This document shows, one piece after another, positions 28,180 to 36,938 of a stretch of 64,000 nt of DNA; position 1 is the stretch's first letter; every line of letters starts with the position of its first letter. The translations under genes and the position numbers were made by a program. The DNA is from Motilimonas pumila. Lineage in GTDB: Bacteria; Pseudomonadota; Gammaproteobacteria; Enterobacterales; CBDFNC01. The notes below the pieces were generated by a model. That model worked only from the letters and a program-made list of their open reading frames with translations, made no database searches and was not told the DNA's origin. The stretch lies in NCBI RefSeq assembly GCF_003596335.1, contig NZ_QZCH01000001.1:524484-588483 (forward strand), in the 5' to 3' direction.

Positions 28180-28578
28180 ATGACACAAGAAACAACAGTC
28201 AGACTCGATAAGTGGCTTTGGGCCGCTCGCTTCTATAAGACCCGAGGTATGGCTCGAGACATGATCCAAGGCGGGAAAGTGCATTATAATGGCCAGCGCG
28301 CAAAACCCAGTAAAGTGGTAGAGGTTGGCGCAACAGTATTACTGCGCCAAGGCAATGAAGAAAAACAAGTTATCATCCAAACCATTAATGATAAACGCCG
28401 CGGCGCACCTGAAGCACAACAAATGTACCAAGAGACTGAGTCCAGTATTAAGCGCCGTGCTCAACACGCCGAACTCAGAAAACTGAGTGCGCTCAATGCA
28501 CCGCACCCAGACAAGCGCCCGGATAAAAAACAGCGCAGAGAATTAATTAAAGCCAAATCACAGCACAACGGTGGTTAA
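28180..28578 (+). CDS. hslR: Heat-shock protein 15, ribosome-associated S4-domain protein
   Basis: A 132-residue basic RNA-binding protein. The S4 domain occupies residues 7 to about 70 (VRLDKWLWAARFYKTRGMAR, GGKVHYNGQRAKPSKVV). In E. coli Hsp15 binds stalled 50S subunits carrying peptidyl-tRNA after heat shock and helps to recycle them. The C-terminus is a highly basic tail (PDKKQRRELIKAKS). It is 18 bp upstream of hslO, with which it forms the usual pair. Confidence 0.95.
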   Translation: MTQETTVRLDKWLWAARFYKTRGMARDMIQGGKVHYNGQRAKPSKVVEVGATVLLRQGNEEKQVIIQTINDKRRGAPEAQQMYQETESSIKRRAQHAELRKLSALNAPHPDKRPDKKQRRELIKAKSQHNGG

Positions 28579-28596
28579 CACACCTTGGAGAGCCTA

Positions 28597-29487
28597 ATGA
28601 GCCAAACAGATTTACTACATCGCTTTTTATTCGAAGAATACGAAGTACGCGGCGAACTCGTGCAGCTGCAACAAACCTACGCAGACATTCTTCGCAACCA
28701 CCAATATCCTCCGGCCATCGAGCAACTGATGGGAGAACTGCTGGTCGCCACAAGCCTATTAACCGCTACCATCAAGTTTGATGGCCATATTAATGTACAA
28801 CTACAAGGTGACGGTGACGTCACTATGGCGACGATTAATGGCGATAACAAACAGGCTCTGCGAGGCGTAGCGCGTTACAAACAAGCGCCGGCAGACGATG
28901 CCACATTACAGCAAATGATTGGTAAAGGTTTCTTACTGATCACCATTACGCCGAACGAGGGGGAGCGCTACCAAGGCGTAGTGGAACTGACCGGAGATAC
29001 TCTGGCGCAATGCCTAGAGAATTATTTTGAGCAATCAGAACAACTTGGCACAAAATTAATCTTAAAAACCGGCCTTGAAAACGGCCAAAAACAAGCGGCT
29101 GGTCTATTATTACAAAAGCTACCTGCAGCAAGCGAAAGTCATGAGCAAGATTTTATTCATGTGACGACTTTGGCTGAGACGGTGAAAGCTGAAGAGTTAT
29201 TTTCATTGGATGCAGAATCGCTACTTTACCGGTTGTACCATCAGGAAAAAGTGCGTTTATTTGAACCACAAAATGTCACGTTTGTTTGTGGCTGTTCACG
29301 GAGCAAATGCGAAAGCGCCCTGATATCAGTAGCCAAGGAAGAGTTACTAGACATCATTAAAGAAAAAGGTGAAATCGCCATGGATTGTGAGTATTGCCAA
29401 AGCAGTTATCACTTCGACGCTGTTGATGTCGAAGGTTTGTTTACTGCAGAAAACCGGGTGGAAACAGATGAAAATATAAAGCACTAG
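28597..29487 (+). CDS. hslO: Hsp33 redox-regulated chaperone
   Basis: A 296-residue cytoplasmic holdase, activated when oxidants oxidise its zinc-binding cysteines and unfold the C-terminal domain. The four cysteines are visible as C231-G-C233 and C264-E-Y-C267. The N-terminal domain has the family signatures LLVATSLLTATIKFDGHINVQLQGDG and YFEQSEQLGT. The ATG at 28597 (GGAG 7 bp upstream) is preferred to an in-frame TTG at 28585 that adds only four residues. Confidence 0.97.
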   Translation: MSQTDLLHRFLFEEYEVRGELVQLQQTYADILRNHQYPPAIEQLMGELLVATSLLTATIKFDGHINVQLQGDGDVTMATINGDNKQALRGVARYKQAPADDATLQQMIGKGFLLITITPNEGERYQGVVELTGDTLAQCLENYFEQSEQLGTKLILKTGLENGQKQAAGLLLQKLPAASESHEQDFIHVTTLAETVKAEELFSLDAESLLYRLYHQEKVRLFEPQNVTFVCGCSRSKCESALISVAKEELLDIIKEKGEIAMDCEYCQSSYHFDAVDVEGLFTAENRVETDENIKH

Positions 29488-29633
29488 GAATTTTTCAGCA
29501 CAGTCATCGTTTTCTGGCTATTTATCCCTACTAAATATATTGGAATTTGATTTGCATCCACTTTTTCTACCTCCAAGGGAGTAGAATGAGAAATAGACAA
29601 TGCAGCCAATTTAAAGTAGCCAGGAGACATGAT

Positions 29634-31262
29634 ATGACAGTTATCGATGCTGAAAAGACTCTATTAAGTGCAACAGACTTAGCGCAATATGGCATTACTG
29701 GTGTAGTTGATATTGTTCACAACCCTTCTTACGAGACTTTGTTCAAGGAAGAAACGAAACCAGATTTAACCGGTTTTGAACGAGGTAAGGTAACCGAATC
29801 CGGTGCCGTTGCTGTGGACACAGGGATTTTCACAGGTCGCTCTCCGAAAGATAAATACATTGTTAAAGACGAAGTCAGCCAAGACACTATTTGGTGGTCT
29901 GACCAAGGCAAAAACGACAATAAACCAATTTCCCCAGCGGTGTGGCAAGATCTTAAGCAGTTAGTTACGAGTGAGCTCTCCAATAAACGCTTATTCGTGG
30001 TTGATGCTTTTTGCGGAGCCAACAAAGACTCGCGCTTAGCGGTGCGTTTTATTGTTGAAGTAGCGTGGCAAGCCCACTTTGTTACCAACATGTTCATTCG
30101 ACCCAGCGCTGAAGAGCTGGAACAGTTTAAACCAGACTTTGTGGTCATGAACGGCTCGAAAACGACCAACCCTAACTGGCAACAGCACGGCCTGAACTCA
30201 GAAAATTTCATTGCTTTTAACCTGACCGAAAAAGTGCAAATTATTGGTGGTACTTGGTATGGCGGGGAAATGAAAAAGGGCATGTTTGCCATGATGAACT
30301 ACCTTTTACCGCTCAGAGGTATGGCATCAATGCACTGTTCTGCCAATGTAGGAGAAACAGGCGACACCGCCATTTTCTTTGGCTTATCAGGGACCGGAAA
30401 AACCACGTTATCCACAGACCCTAAACGAGCCTTGATCGGGGATGACGAGCACGGCTGGGACGATGATGGCGTCTTCAATTTTGAAGGAGGCTGTTACGCC
30501 AAAACTATTCGCTTGTGCCAAGAGGCTGAACCAGATATTTACAATGCCATAAAACGCGATGCTTTACTGGAAAATGTAACGGTAAATGATGACGCCAGCG
30601 TCGATTACGATGACGGCAGCAAAACAGAAAACACTCGGGTCTCCTACCCCATTCACCACATTGCTAACATTGTTAAACCTGTCTCTAAAGCTGGTCACGC
30701 CAACAAAGTGATATTTTTAACCGCCGACGCCTTTGGCGTCTTACCGCCGGTTGCCAAATTAACCAAGGCGCAAACTAAATATCATTTTTTGTCAGGCTTT
30801 ACCGCTAAACTTGCCGGCACTGAGCGCGGTATCACCGAACCTACGCCTACCTTTTCTGCGTGTTTTGGCGCCGCATTCTTAACCTTGCATCCAACCAAAT
30901 ACGGTGAAGAACTCGTTAAACGTATGGAGGCAGCAGGCGCGGAAGCCTACTTGGTAAATACAGGTTGGAATGGCACAGGTAAGCGCATTTCAATTCAAGA
31001 TACGCGCGGCATCATTGATGATATTTTAGATGGTTCAATCGAATCAGCTGAAACCAAAATTTTGCCTATCTTTAACCTTGAAGTACCGACCTCATTGCCC
31101 GGAGTCGCGCAAGAAATTCTAGATCCAAGAGATACCTATGAAGATCCTGCGCAGTGGCAAGCAAAAGCTGAAGACTTGGCTGGCCGCTTCATTGCGAACT
31201 TCGAGCAATACACTGATAACGAAGAAGGTAAAGGCTTGATAAGCGCAGGCCCACAACTGTAA
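29634..31262 (+). CDS. pckA: ATP-dependent phosphoenolpyruvate carboxykinase
   Basis: A 542-residue gluconeogenic enzyme that converts oxaloacetate and ATP to phosphoenolpyruvate, ADP and CO2. The kinase-1a P-loop GLSGTGKTT lies at residues 250-258 with Lys256. The metal/substrate motifs [23 protein letters not shown] and the earlier [11 protein letters not shown] are conserved. The start is the ATG at 29634, with CAGGAGA six bases upstream. Longer in-frame starts would add 29 residues that fit no family member. A strong terminator follows 25 bp after the stop. Confidence 0.98.
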   Translation: MTVIDAEKTLLSATDLAQYGITGVVDIVHNPSYETLFKEETKPDLTGFERGKVTESGAVAVDTGIFTGRSPKDKYIVKDEVSQDTIWWSDQGKNDNKPISPAVWQDLKQLVTSELSNKRLFVVDAFCGANKDSRLAVRFIVEVAWQAHFVTNMFIRPSAEELEQFKPDFVVMNGSKTTNPNWQQHGLNSENFIAFNLTEKVQIIGGTWYGGEMKKGMFAMMNYLLPLRGMASMHCSANVGETGDTAIFFGLSGTGKTTLSTDPKRALIGDDEHGWDDDGVFNFEGGCYAKTIRLCQEAEPDIYNAIKRDALLENVTVNDDASVDYDDGSKTENTRVSYPIHHIANIVKPVSKAGHANKVIFLTADAFGVLPPVAKLTKAQTKYHFLSGFTAKLAGTERGITEPTPTFSACFGAAFLTLHPTKYGEELVKRMEAAGAEAYLVNTGWNGTGKRISIQDTRGIIDDILDGSIESAETKILPIFNLEVPTSLPGVAQEILDPRDTYEDPAQWQAKAEDLAGRFIANFEQYTDNEEGKGLISAGPQL

Positions 31263-31286
31263 CTCATCACCCTTAATCAATATAGC

Positions 31287-31310
31287 AAGCCGGCTTACGC
31301 CGGCTTTTTT
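31287..31310 (+). terminator. pckA intrinsic terminator
   Basis: AAGCCGGC (31287-31294), loop TTAC, GCCGGCTT (31299-31306), continuing the U-run to 31310. Perfect 8-bp stem with six T. Confidence 0.92.
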
Positions 31311-31440
31311 ATGAAAAAATATGTTTATTTAAGTTAAGCATTTCACAACTTGCCACACCAGCCTGAAACCTACTCGCCAAAAGTACTAATACATCTATAA
31401 TTATTCATATCAGTATAAGAAACTAAAAACAGGGATAAAA

Positions 31441-33528
31441 ATGATTAAAAGCATGAGATTCGCATTCATACTCATCGCTTTCATTTCAGGCTGTAATGAT
31501 AGCGACTCAAACAACGAAGTAGCAATACCAGACCCAAGCTCTCCGGTGATAGATGAGCTGCCAGCACCCGCTCCCGCTCGCCCAGTTCTTGCAGAAGGTG
31601 TGCCAGAACATAACGTCAAAGCACTTAGCTTCGGTTTGATCCCTGATGATCAAAAAGATGATACCGCTGCTATGCTTGAGCTGCTTGCAGGAGTAAGCGA
31701 AGGTGACATCGTCTACTTTCCTCCTGGAGAGTATCATTTTGAACAAGAGATCATTTTTGATTCATCTTTTCCTGAAAATGTTACTTTAGTTGGTTCAGAT
31801 AAAACATTTATCAGCAAGCGAATCGTACCTGAAGAACAACAATTTAACGGCATAGCTCTGTGGCGCTTACAAGGTGTAAAAAAAATGTCGATTGTTAACT
31901 TCAGGTTTCGAAATCAAATGCAAAGTGCGGAGTCATTAAATGAATATGATGATGGCATTTCAGTATTCGGTAGTACCAACATAAACATCAGAAGAAATGA
32001 TTTTTATGGCTTTAAAAATGCTTGTTTAAGGGTGACATCTTCAATCGATGGTGTATTAGCATCAGAAGATGTACATGTATATAGAAATAACTTTTATAAT
32101 TGTACTTCTGTGACAACACATAATGAAAGTGATCAAGGTATAACAGTTGAAGATATTGAGTTTAGTGAAAACACTTTCAATAATATGGAAGTAGGCCTTG
32201 ACGTTATATCTCATGGATTGGCGAGAGGTGTTAAAATAGTAAAAAACTCATTCTTCGATGGAAAGTATGAAGGTATAAAGTTAAGTGGGTTTGATAACAT
32301 CTTAATTAAGTATAACTACTTCAAGGATATAACAGGATACAGTGTTCATATACTTCCTTTCACGTTCACTTCGGAAGAGAGAATTTCTAGCTACATAATT
32401 AGAAACAATGTTATGCATAACAACAGATATGGTATACGTTTAAAACCCTTCGATCAAAATTTAGTACCTAACCCTATATCTAATCCGATCTTTAACTTTG
32501 AAATTGTCGACAATTACTTTGAGGGAATTTACCACTCATCGGCAGATAATCCTGACCCAACATTTTTCCAAGTTATCAGGGTAAACCCGTACACAAGAGA
32601 GATGATTAATAACCTAACATTATTGAATAACACATATTTTCGAATTGCAGAGGAAAAAGGGGGGATCTTTTACGATCAAGAAATGATTGATGATACTGTG
32701 ATAAACCAGCATTTTTCTGGACAAAGAAATATGCAGAAAGATCTATCAAGTCTACCTTTTGAAGTAATTACAAAAAAACCAGAGTTTAAATCCAAGCCTG
32801 CAATACTTAGGGCCATTGACTGGGATTATTACTTCCCATTTCCTCATGAGTATGAAGTGGCGTATCCAGAAGAGGTTGAATACTCAATAAGTAAAATTAC
32901 TTCTCCGGGTTATTCAAGGAATGGAAAAGCATCCGCGGCCTTTGAGCTTGTCGATATAAATGACCCACTTGTTAACGGATCATATCGAGTAGAAATAAAA
33001 GATGATGTAGTCAAAGAAGATAATGCTATTCGCTGGTATGCCTTCTCTATTCGGCTCAGTGGCGATTGGAATTATAGTGATGGAGAAGAGAGTTTATTTC
33101 AAGTACATACAGCCCCAAATGATGGAAACTGGGAGCGAAAAATCTCCGTGCCTTATGCTTTGACCACCATATCCGGTAACTTTAGATTTTTTGTATCCGG
33201 TAGTAATGAGACTCCTATCCCTTTAGTCAATAAAACCTACTTTCCTCTTGGTGAATATGAGAGGAATAAATGGATTGATTGGATAGTATATGTAAAGCAT
33301 GACTCGGTTAATGGTGAGTTAAAGGTATGGAAAGATGGAGAGCAAGTCGTTGATTATGAGGGAGCTGTTGGGTATGCAGTAGACTCTACCAATCACTGGA
33401 CATACCCTAAATGGGGAATATACCGTTGGAGTTGGGCTGAGTACCCGCACATTGAATCAAGAAAGGTATTCATAGATAAAATCAAAGTGGGCAGTGAAGA
33501 AGCAAGCTTAGAGATTATGAAGCATTAA
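31441..33528 (+). CDS. Two-domain putative polysaccharide lyase lipoprotein
   Basis: A 695-residue lipoprotein: hydrophobic start and lipobox F-I-S-G-C with Cys18, followed by Asn, so outer-membrane sorting is likely. After a Pro-rich spacer, residues about 55-430 look like a right-handed parallel beta helix of the pectate-lyase type (GLIPDDQKDDTAAMLELL, VYFPPGEYHF, then recurring N-x-F/Y turns). Residues about 455-690 resemble the heparin/glucuronan-lyase jelly roll (RWYAFSIRLSGDW, NKWIDWIVYVKHD, GELKVWKDGEQVVDYEG, KWGIYRWSW). The substrate is unknown. It converges on a polysaccharide operon making uronic-acid precursors, so cleavage of that polymer is a reasonable inference. Codon use is AT-rich, like the cluster and unlike pckA. 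Confidence 0.75.
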   Translation: MIKSMRFAFILIAFISGCNDSDSNNEVAIPDPSSPVIDELPAPAPARPVLAEGVPEHNVKALSFGLIPDDQKDDTAAMLELLAGVSEGDIVYFPPGEYHFEQEIIFDSSFPENVTLVGSDKTFISKRIVPEEQQFNGIALWRLQGVKKMSIVNFRFRNQMQSAESLNEYDDGISVFGSTNINIRRNDFYGFKNACLRVTSSIDGVLASEDVHVYRNNFYNCTSVTTHNESDQGITVEDIEFSENTFNNMEVGLDVISHGLARGVKIVKNSFFDGKYEGIKLSGFDNILIKYNYFKDITGYSVHILPFTFTSEERISSYIIRNNVMHNNRYGIRLKPFDQNLVPNPISNPIFNFEIVDNYFEGIYHSSADNPDPTFFQVIRVNPYTREMINNLTLLNNTYFRIAEEKGGIFYDQEMIDDTVINQHFSGQRNMQKDLSSLPFEVITKKPEFKSKPAILRAIDWDYYFPFPHEYEVAYPEEVEYSISKITSPGYSRNGKASAAFELVDINDPLVNGSYRVEIKDDVVKEDNAIRWYAFSIRLSGDWNYSDGEESLFQVHTAPNDGNWERKISVPYALTTISGNFRFFVSGSNETPIPLVNKTYFPLGEYERNKWIDWIVYVKHDSVNGELKVWKDGEQVVDYEGAVGYAVDSTNHWTYPKWGIYRWSWAEYPHIESRKVFIDKIKVGSEEASLEIMKH

Positions 33529-33534
33529 TTAAAT

Positions 33535-33565
33535 AAGGCTAACCAGACTTAGTTTGGTTAGCCTT
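33535..33565 (-). terminator. Terminator between the lyase gene and the polysaccharide operon
   Basis: AAGGCTAACCA (33535-33545) and TGGTTAGCCTT (33555-33565) form a perfect 11-bp stem. On the minus strand the following bases are ATTTAATTAAT, so it best serves the leftward operon. The stem includes the last codons of the VanZ-like gene. Confidence 0.75.
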
Positions 33566-33964
33566 GTAAAAGAGCAATACAATAGTCGAAATAAAGACCC
33601 CTAATACACTCACCAATGCATCATAAATATCTATTTGTCTCACAGGAAGAAAATGCTGCAATAGCTCATCAAGTATGAAAATGGACATTACCAAAAGGCT
33701 GATAAACAAAGAAACTTTATAACTTTTATGTTTATCAAAAAGTAAATTTTGAAATGAGAAATTCAAACTAAATGAGGCAATAAAGTGAAGCACTTTATCA
33801 CCACCAATCAACCATTGAAACAGGTAGAAGTAGCGTGCACCAATACCGCTAGTCTTGCTGATTGAGAGGGCAAGAAAGAACATTAGTAAACCAATGAAAA
33901 TGGCACACTTGAGTCTATTACACGACAAATAAATATACCATTCCCTAAAGTAACTATTGAGCAT
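33539..33964 (-). CDS. VanZ-like membrane protein
   Basis: A small integral membrane protein (141 residues from the ATG at 33964) with about four transmembrane helices and the VanZ-type stretch GGDKVLHFIASFSLNF followed by a late D-E-L-L-Q. VanZ-like proteins are common at the ends of exopolysaccharide clusters, but their function is not known. The ATG at 33964 overlaps the upstream stop as TAATG, a typical coupling. An earlier in-frame ATG at 33994 would add ten residues. Neither has a good ribosome site. It is the last gene of the leftward operon. Confidence 0.75.
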   Translation of the reverse strand: MLNSYFREWYIYLSCNRLKCAIFIGLLMFFLALSISKTSGIGARYFYLFQWLIGGDKVLHFIASFSLNFSFQNLLFDKHKSYKVSLFISLLVMSIFILDELLQHFLPVRQIDIYDALVSVLGVFISTIVLLFYKANQTKSG

Positions 33965-34692
33965 TAGGCTAGTTTTGCTTTTAACAGGTACCATGCAAAT
34001 TTTGAGTTAGTTACTAGATAGCGTTTCCACATTCTACCCGGCTCTTGAATGACACGGTATAGCCATTCTAATCCCGCTTTTTGCATCCACACAGGAGCCC
34101 TTTTAACTTTACCGGCAACAACGTCAAATGTACCTCCCACTCCCATCACAAAGTCAACGCCTAACTCATCTTTCCATTTGTTAATGAAGTTTTCTTTCTT
34201 TGGCGATGTTATCGCGACAAAGAGAAGCTTTGCGCCTGAGCTCTTTATTTTCTGAACCAGCGCTTCTTCGTCATCCCAAAAATAACCATCATTATAGCCG
34301 GCAATATTAAGGCCTGGATACAAAGACTCTACCGTCGACTTGGTCTTCTCAACCACATCATGTTTTGCGCCAAGTAAAAAAACAGGAAGGTTATTTCCAG
34401 CACTCATTTCAAGTAGTCGATGAAATAAGTCTACACCAGAGACGCGCTCGGGAACTTTATGACCAAGCAGTCTTGCTCCCCAAACCACTCCCATACCATC
34501 AATATTAATGACATCACACGCCGTTACAGACTCAGCGAGCTGAGGGTCCTTTTTCATATTGACAAGCTTTGCAACATTTACCACAACATGTTGCTGAAAC
34601 TGACCTGAAAGTGCTTTCTCTTTAATGTAGTGAACCGTCTCATCCATGGTTGCAACATCCATTGGCGAGCCAAGAAATTCTATACGCTTCAT
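33964..34692 (-). CDS. WecG/TagA/CpsF-family glycosyltransferase
   Basis: A 242-residue GT26-family transferase. It carries the conserved V-N-V-A-K-L stretch near residue 38, INIDGMGVVWGARLLGHKVPERVSGVD, FLLGAKHDVV, and FVAITSPKKENFI, followed by GVGGTFDVVAGKVKRAPVWMQKAGLEW. WecG adds ManNAcA to undecaprenyl-PP-GlcNAc. The wecB and wecC genes in this cluster make UDP-ManNAcA, so the same acceptor reaction is plausible here. It overlaps the VpsJ-like gene by 4 bp (ATGA). The exact sugar is inferred, not shown. Confidence 0.88.
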   Translation of the reverse strand: MKRIEFLGSPMDVATMDETVHYIKEKALSGQFQQHVVVNVAKLVNMKKDPQLAESVTACDVINIDGMGVVWGARLLGHKVPERVSGVDLFHRLLEMSAGNNLPVFLLGAKHDVVEKTKSTVESLYPGLNIAGYNDGYFWDDEEALVQKIKSSGAKLLFVAITSPKKENFINKWKDELGVDFVMGVGGTFDVVAGKVKRAPVWMQKAGLEWLYRVIQEPGRMWKRYLVTNSKFAWYLLKAKLA

Positions 34693-35864
34693 GTTTTAAT
34701 CCTGTAAGTGTTGTAAAAAGCAAACGAGTAATAAACCCAAGCTTGTGTCCAGCGGATATAGTTTATTTTATTATCGAATTTCGCTGTTTTTTGATAACTG
34801 AAAGATTTTCGACCTTTATCAAATAGTTCTGAGATCGAAGCATCTATGACTTTATCAATAAACTCAACATCTTCCCGAGTACCGCCAACTTTTAAAAAGG
34901 TAAAAATGGCTTGAGATACACAATGCATATCGAGAGGATATTTATTGGTGTTATAATATTTAGCTAAACCTGAGTCTTCGAACAGCTCTTTTCGGTAGTA
35001 TTCAAGACCAAGCTTTATCGACTTGTCAAAGTCATCAATTTTTAATGCCGTTTTTATGGTATGAAGCGCTTCTAAATTATATCCCGTATGAAATCCGTCA
35101 ATAAACTGGTGATGATGCCTAGTACCGTAGACCCATGAGCCATCATTCTTTTGAGCGCTTACCGATTGATTTGCTACCTTGATAGCGAGCTCTCTAAACT
35201 CATTGTTATTGGTTTCGCTAGCGACAACAGCAAGCCACGCAGCCCCCCATAAGCTAGCGTTATGAACAAATGCCTCTTCTCCTGGAATATACGCAAAAAA
35301 TTCAAAGTCCTGATTCTTGGTATATAGTGATTTTGTAATAAAGTGCCCGGAGTCAAGAGCAGCATCAATATAGTCTTGGTTATCTAGTGTTTTTCCTAAA
35401 GCAAGCAAAGCTTGAGAAACATAGATAGTAGTAATAATATTTGGTTTGCCCTTTGGCACATAAAAAGCCCGAGCATTCCAATCAAAGTGGTATCCCCAAC
35501 ACGAGTGTTCCCATTTCGTCTTATCGCATTGTTGTTGTAATAACCAATCTGCGAGTTCAATCGCAGTATTTAGAGTCTCTTGCTTGGCCTCTACTTTATA
35601 CTCCTCAAGCAAGCCTAAAATAAATAAGCCAATGCCTTTAGGGTTACGTTTTTTGGGCACGCCAAGTACAGGCCTGAAGTTAATAATACTGCGCTTATGA
35701 AGCTGAATCCAAGCTAAACCAAAGAAGCCCTTCTTCATACTTGGAAAAAAATCAAAGACTTTACTATTTAGCCCATCAAATGGATCGTAGCCAGCAAAGC
35801 CGTCAGCTTCAGCAGAGCGGTAAATCTCATTAATGATATCGGGTACCTTATCGCTTACCTGCAT
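34689..35864 (-). CDS. VpsJ-like polysaccharide biosynthesis protein, alpha/alpha-toroid fold
   Basis: A 391-residue soluble protein without a signal peptide. The N-terminal GYDPFDGLNSKVF is the hallmark of proteins named VpsJ in Vibrio exopolysaccharide loci, often misnamed delta-aminolevulinate dehydratase. The rest consists of repeated helix pairs with aromatic residues (WGYHFDWNARAFYV, ASLWGAAWLAV, DGSWVYGTRHHHQFIDGFHTG), resembling alpha/alpha-barrel glycosidases or epimerases. The catalytic role is unknown; modification of the glycan precursor is possible. Both ends overlap neighbours (4 bp and 1 bp), so it is tightly coupled. Confidence 0.75.
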   Translation of the reverse strand: MQVSDKVPDIINEIYRSAEADGFAGYDPFDGLNSKVFDFFPSMKKGFFGLAWIQLHKRSIINFRPVLGVPKKRNPKGIGLFILGLLEEYKVEAKQETLNTAIELADWLLQQQCDKTKWEHSCWGYHFDWNARAFYVPKGKPNIITTIYVSQALLALGKTLDNQDYIDAALDSGHFITKSLYTKNQDFEFFAYIPGEEAFVHNASLWGAAWLAVVASETNNNEFRELAIKVANQSVSAQKNDGSWVYGTRHHHQFIDGFHTGYNLEALHTIKTALKIDDFDKSIKLGLEYYRKELFEDSGLAKYYNTNKYPLDMHCVSQAIFTFLKVGGTREDVEFIDKVIDASISELFDKGRKSFSYQKTAKFDNKINYIRWTQAWVYYSFAFYNTYRIKT

Positions 35865-36937
35865 TATCTTTTTCTCACTTCCTTGTAAATTTCATCCAGC
35901 ACTGGAAACACAGCCTCTTGACTAAAATGCTTATCGAAACGTGATTTAGCATTACTTGCCAGGGTTTTATTTAACTCTCTATCATTTATGAGTGAAGCAA
36001 TAGAGCGAGACAATTCAGCTAGATTACCCGCTTCAATTAAGCACCCATCAACGCCATTGGTAATAGCGTCAGGAATACCTCCGACGGTGGTTGCAACTAC
36101 AGGAATTGAAGAAGACATAGCTTCAAGAACCCCCATAGGAAAACCTTCCCGGTAACTTGGCAAACAATAAACATCGGCGCGGCGTAGCCAATCAACTTTG
36201 TCTTTACCACTCACCCAACCGAGGAACTCTACATGGTCAGTTAGACCGAGTTCTTCGACTAATTTCTGATATTTCTCAATATCGCCATCGCCGCCTAAAG
36301 CAAGTTTTGCGTTGGCATTAGTTGCTACAACGTCAGCAAAACAGTGAATAAGATCATCAACGCCTTTTGCAGGTCCCAATTTCCCCAGAAATAGCACTAG
36401 ACCAGGTTCGACACTTTGAGTATCCAAGTTTAAAGAGGGTACAGCATTATAAACCACGTGAACCTTAGCTGGATCTTTCACTATCGTCTTAGCCCAAGTC
36501 AACCATTGGGAAGAAAGTACAATAACAGCATCAGCCAAGTTGTACGTTTTACGAATATGAGCTTGCTTTGCAGTTGAAGACTCAGCATAAAACTGTTGAA
36601 ACTTGCCACCATGTAAATGAATAATTACACGCCCTGATAGTAACTTCACAAGCCTTACAATCAGCGATTTGCGGGTGTAACTGCCTTTCGAAGACATATG
36701 AATGTGAACCACCCCTACTTTTCTAAAAGTAAGGGAGAATGCTAATTTAACTAAGCACTTAATATATATAAAAACTCGGTATAAACCACCTAAGCTTTTG
36801 CTATTAGTGTGTGAAACATAGTGTCGTACATTCCACTTACTAAAAAATCCACCTTCGTTTAAAACGTTAATCACAGTCGCTACGCCACCCATTTCGTCTT
36901 TACCCGTAGCGACCGTAATATTTATTTCATTACTCAT
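35864..36937 (-). CDS. GT4-family glycosyltransferase (cassette copy 2)
   Basis: A 357-residue retaining glycosyltransferase of the GT-B fold. The N-terminus has the donor-loop pattern MGGVATVINVL; the C-terminal half has LFLGKLGPAKGVDDLI, LALGGDGD, LRRADVYCLPSYREGFPMGVLEAMS, the E-x7-E signature and PVVATTVGGIPDAI. The start at 36937 is chosen because GAGGG lies just upstream and the previous gene stops at 36939. A longer frame would add 23 residues inside that gene. It is clearly paralogous to the gene at 38808-39884, and each copy follows a PaaK/CapK-like gene. Confidence 0.9.
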   Translation of the reverse strand: MSNEINITVATGKDEMGGVATVINVLNEGGFFSKWNVRHYVSHTNSKSLGGLYRVFIYIKCLVKLAFSLTFRKVGVVHIHMSSKGSYTRKSLIVRLVKLLSGRVIIHLHGGKFQQFYAESSTAKQAHIRKTYNLADAVIVLSSQWLTWAKTIVKDPAKVHVVYNAVPSLNLDTQSVEPGLVLFLGKLGPAKGVDDLIHCFADVVATNANAKLALGGDGDIEKYQKLVEELGLTDHVEFLGWVSGKDKVDWLRRADVYCLPSYREGFPMGVLEAMSSSIPVVATTVGGIPDAITNGVDGCLIEAGNLAELSRSIASLINDRELNKTLASNAKSRFDKHFSQEAVFPVLDEIYKEVRKR

Positions 36938-36938
36938 C

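Noticed and set aside
29729..30292. 187-codon minus-strand frame opposite pckA
   Set aside because: Overlaps the conserved kinase coding region completely; a shadow.
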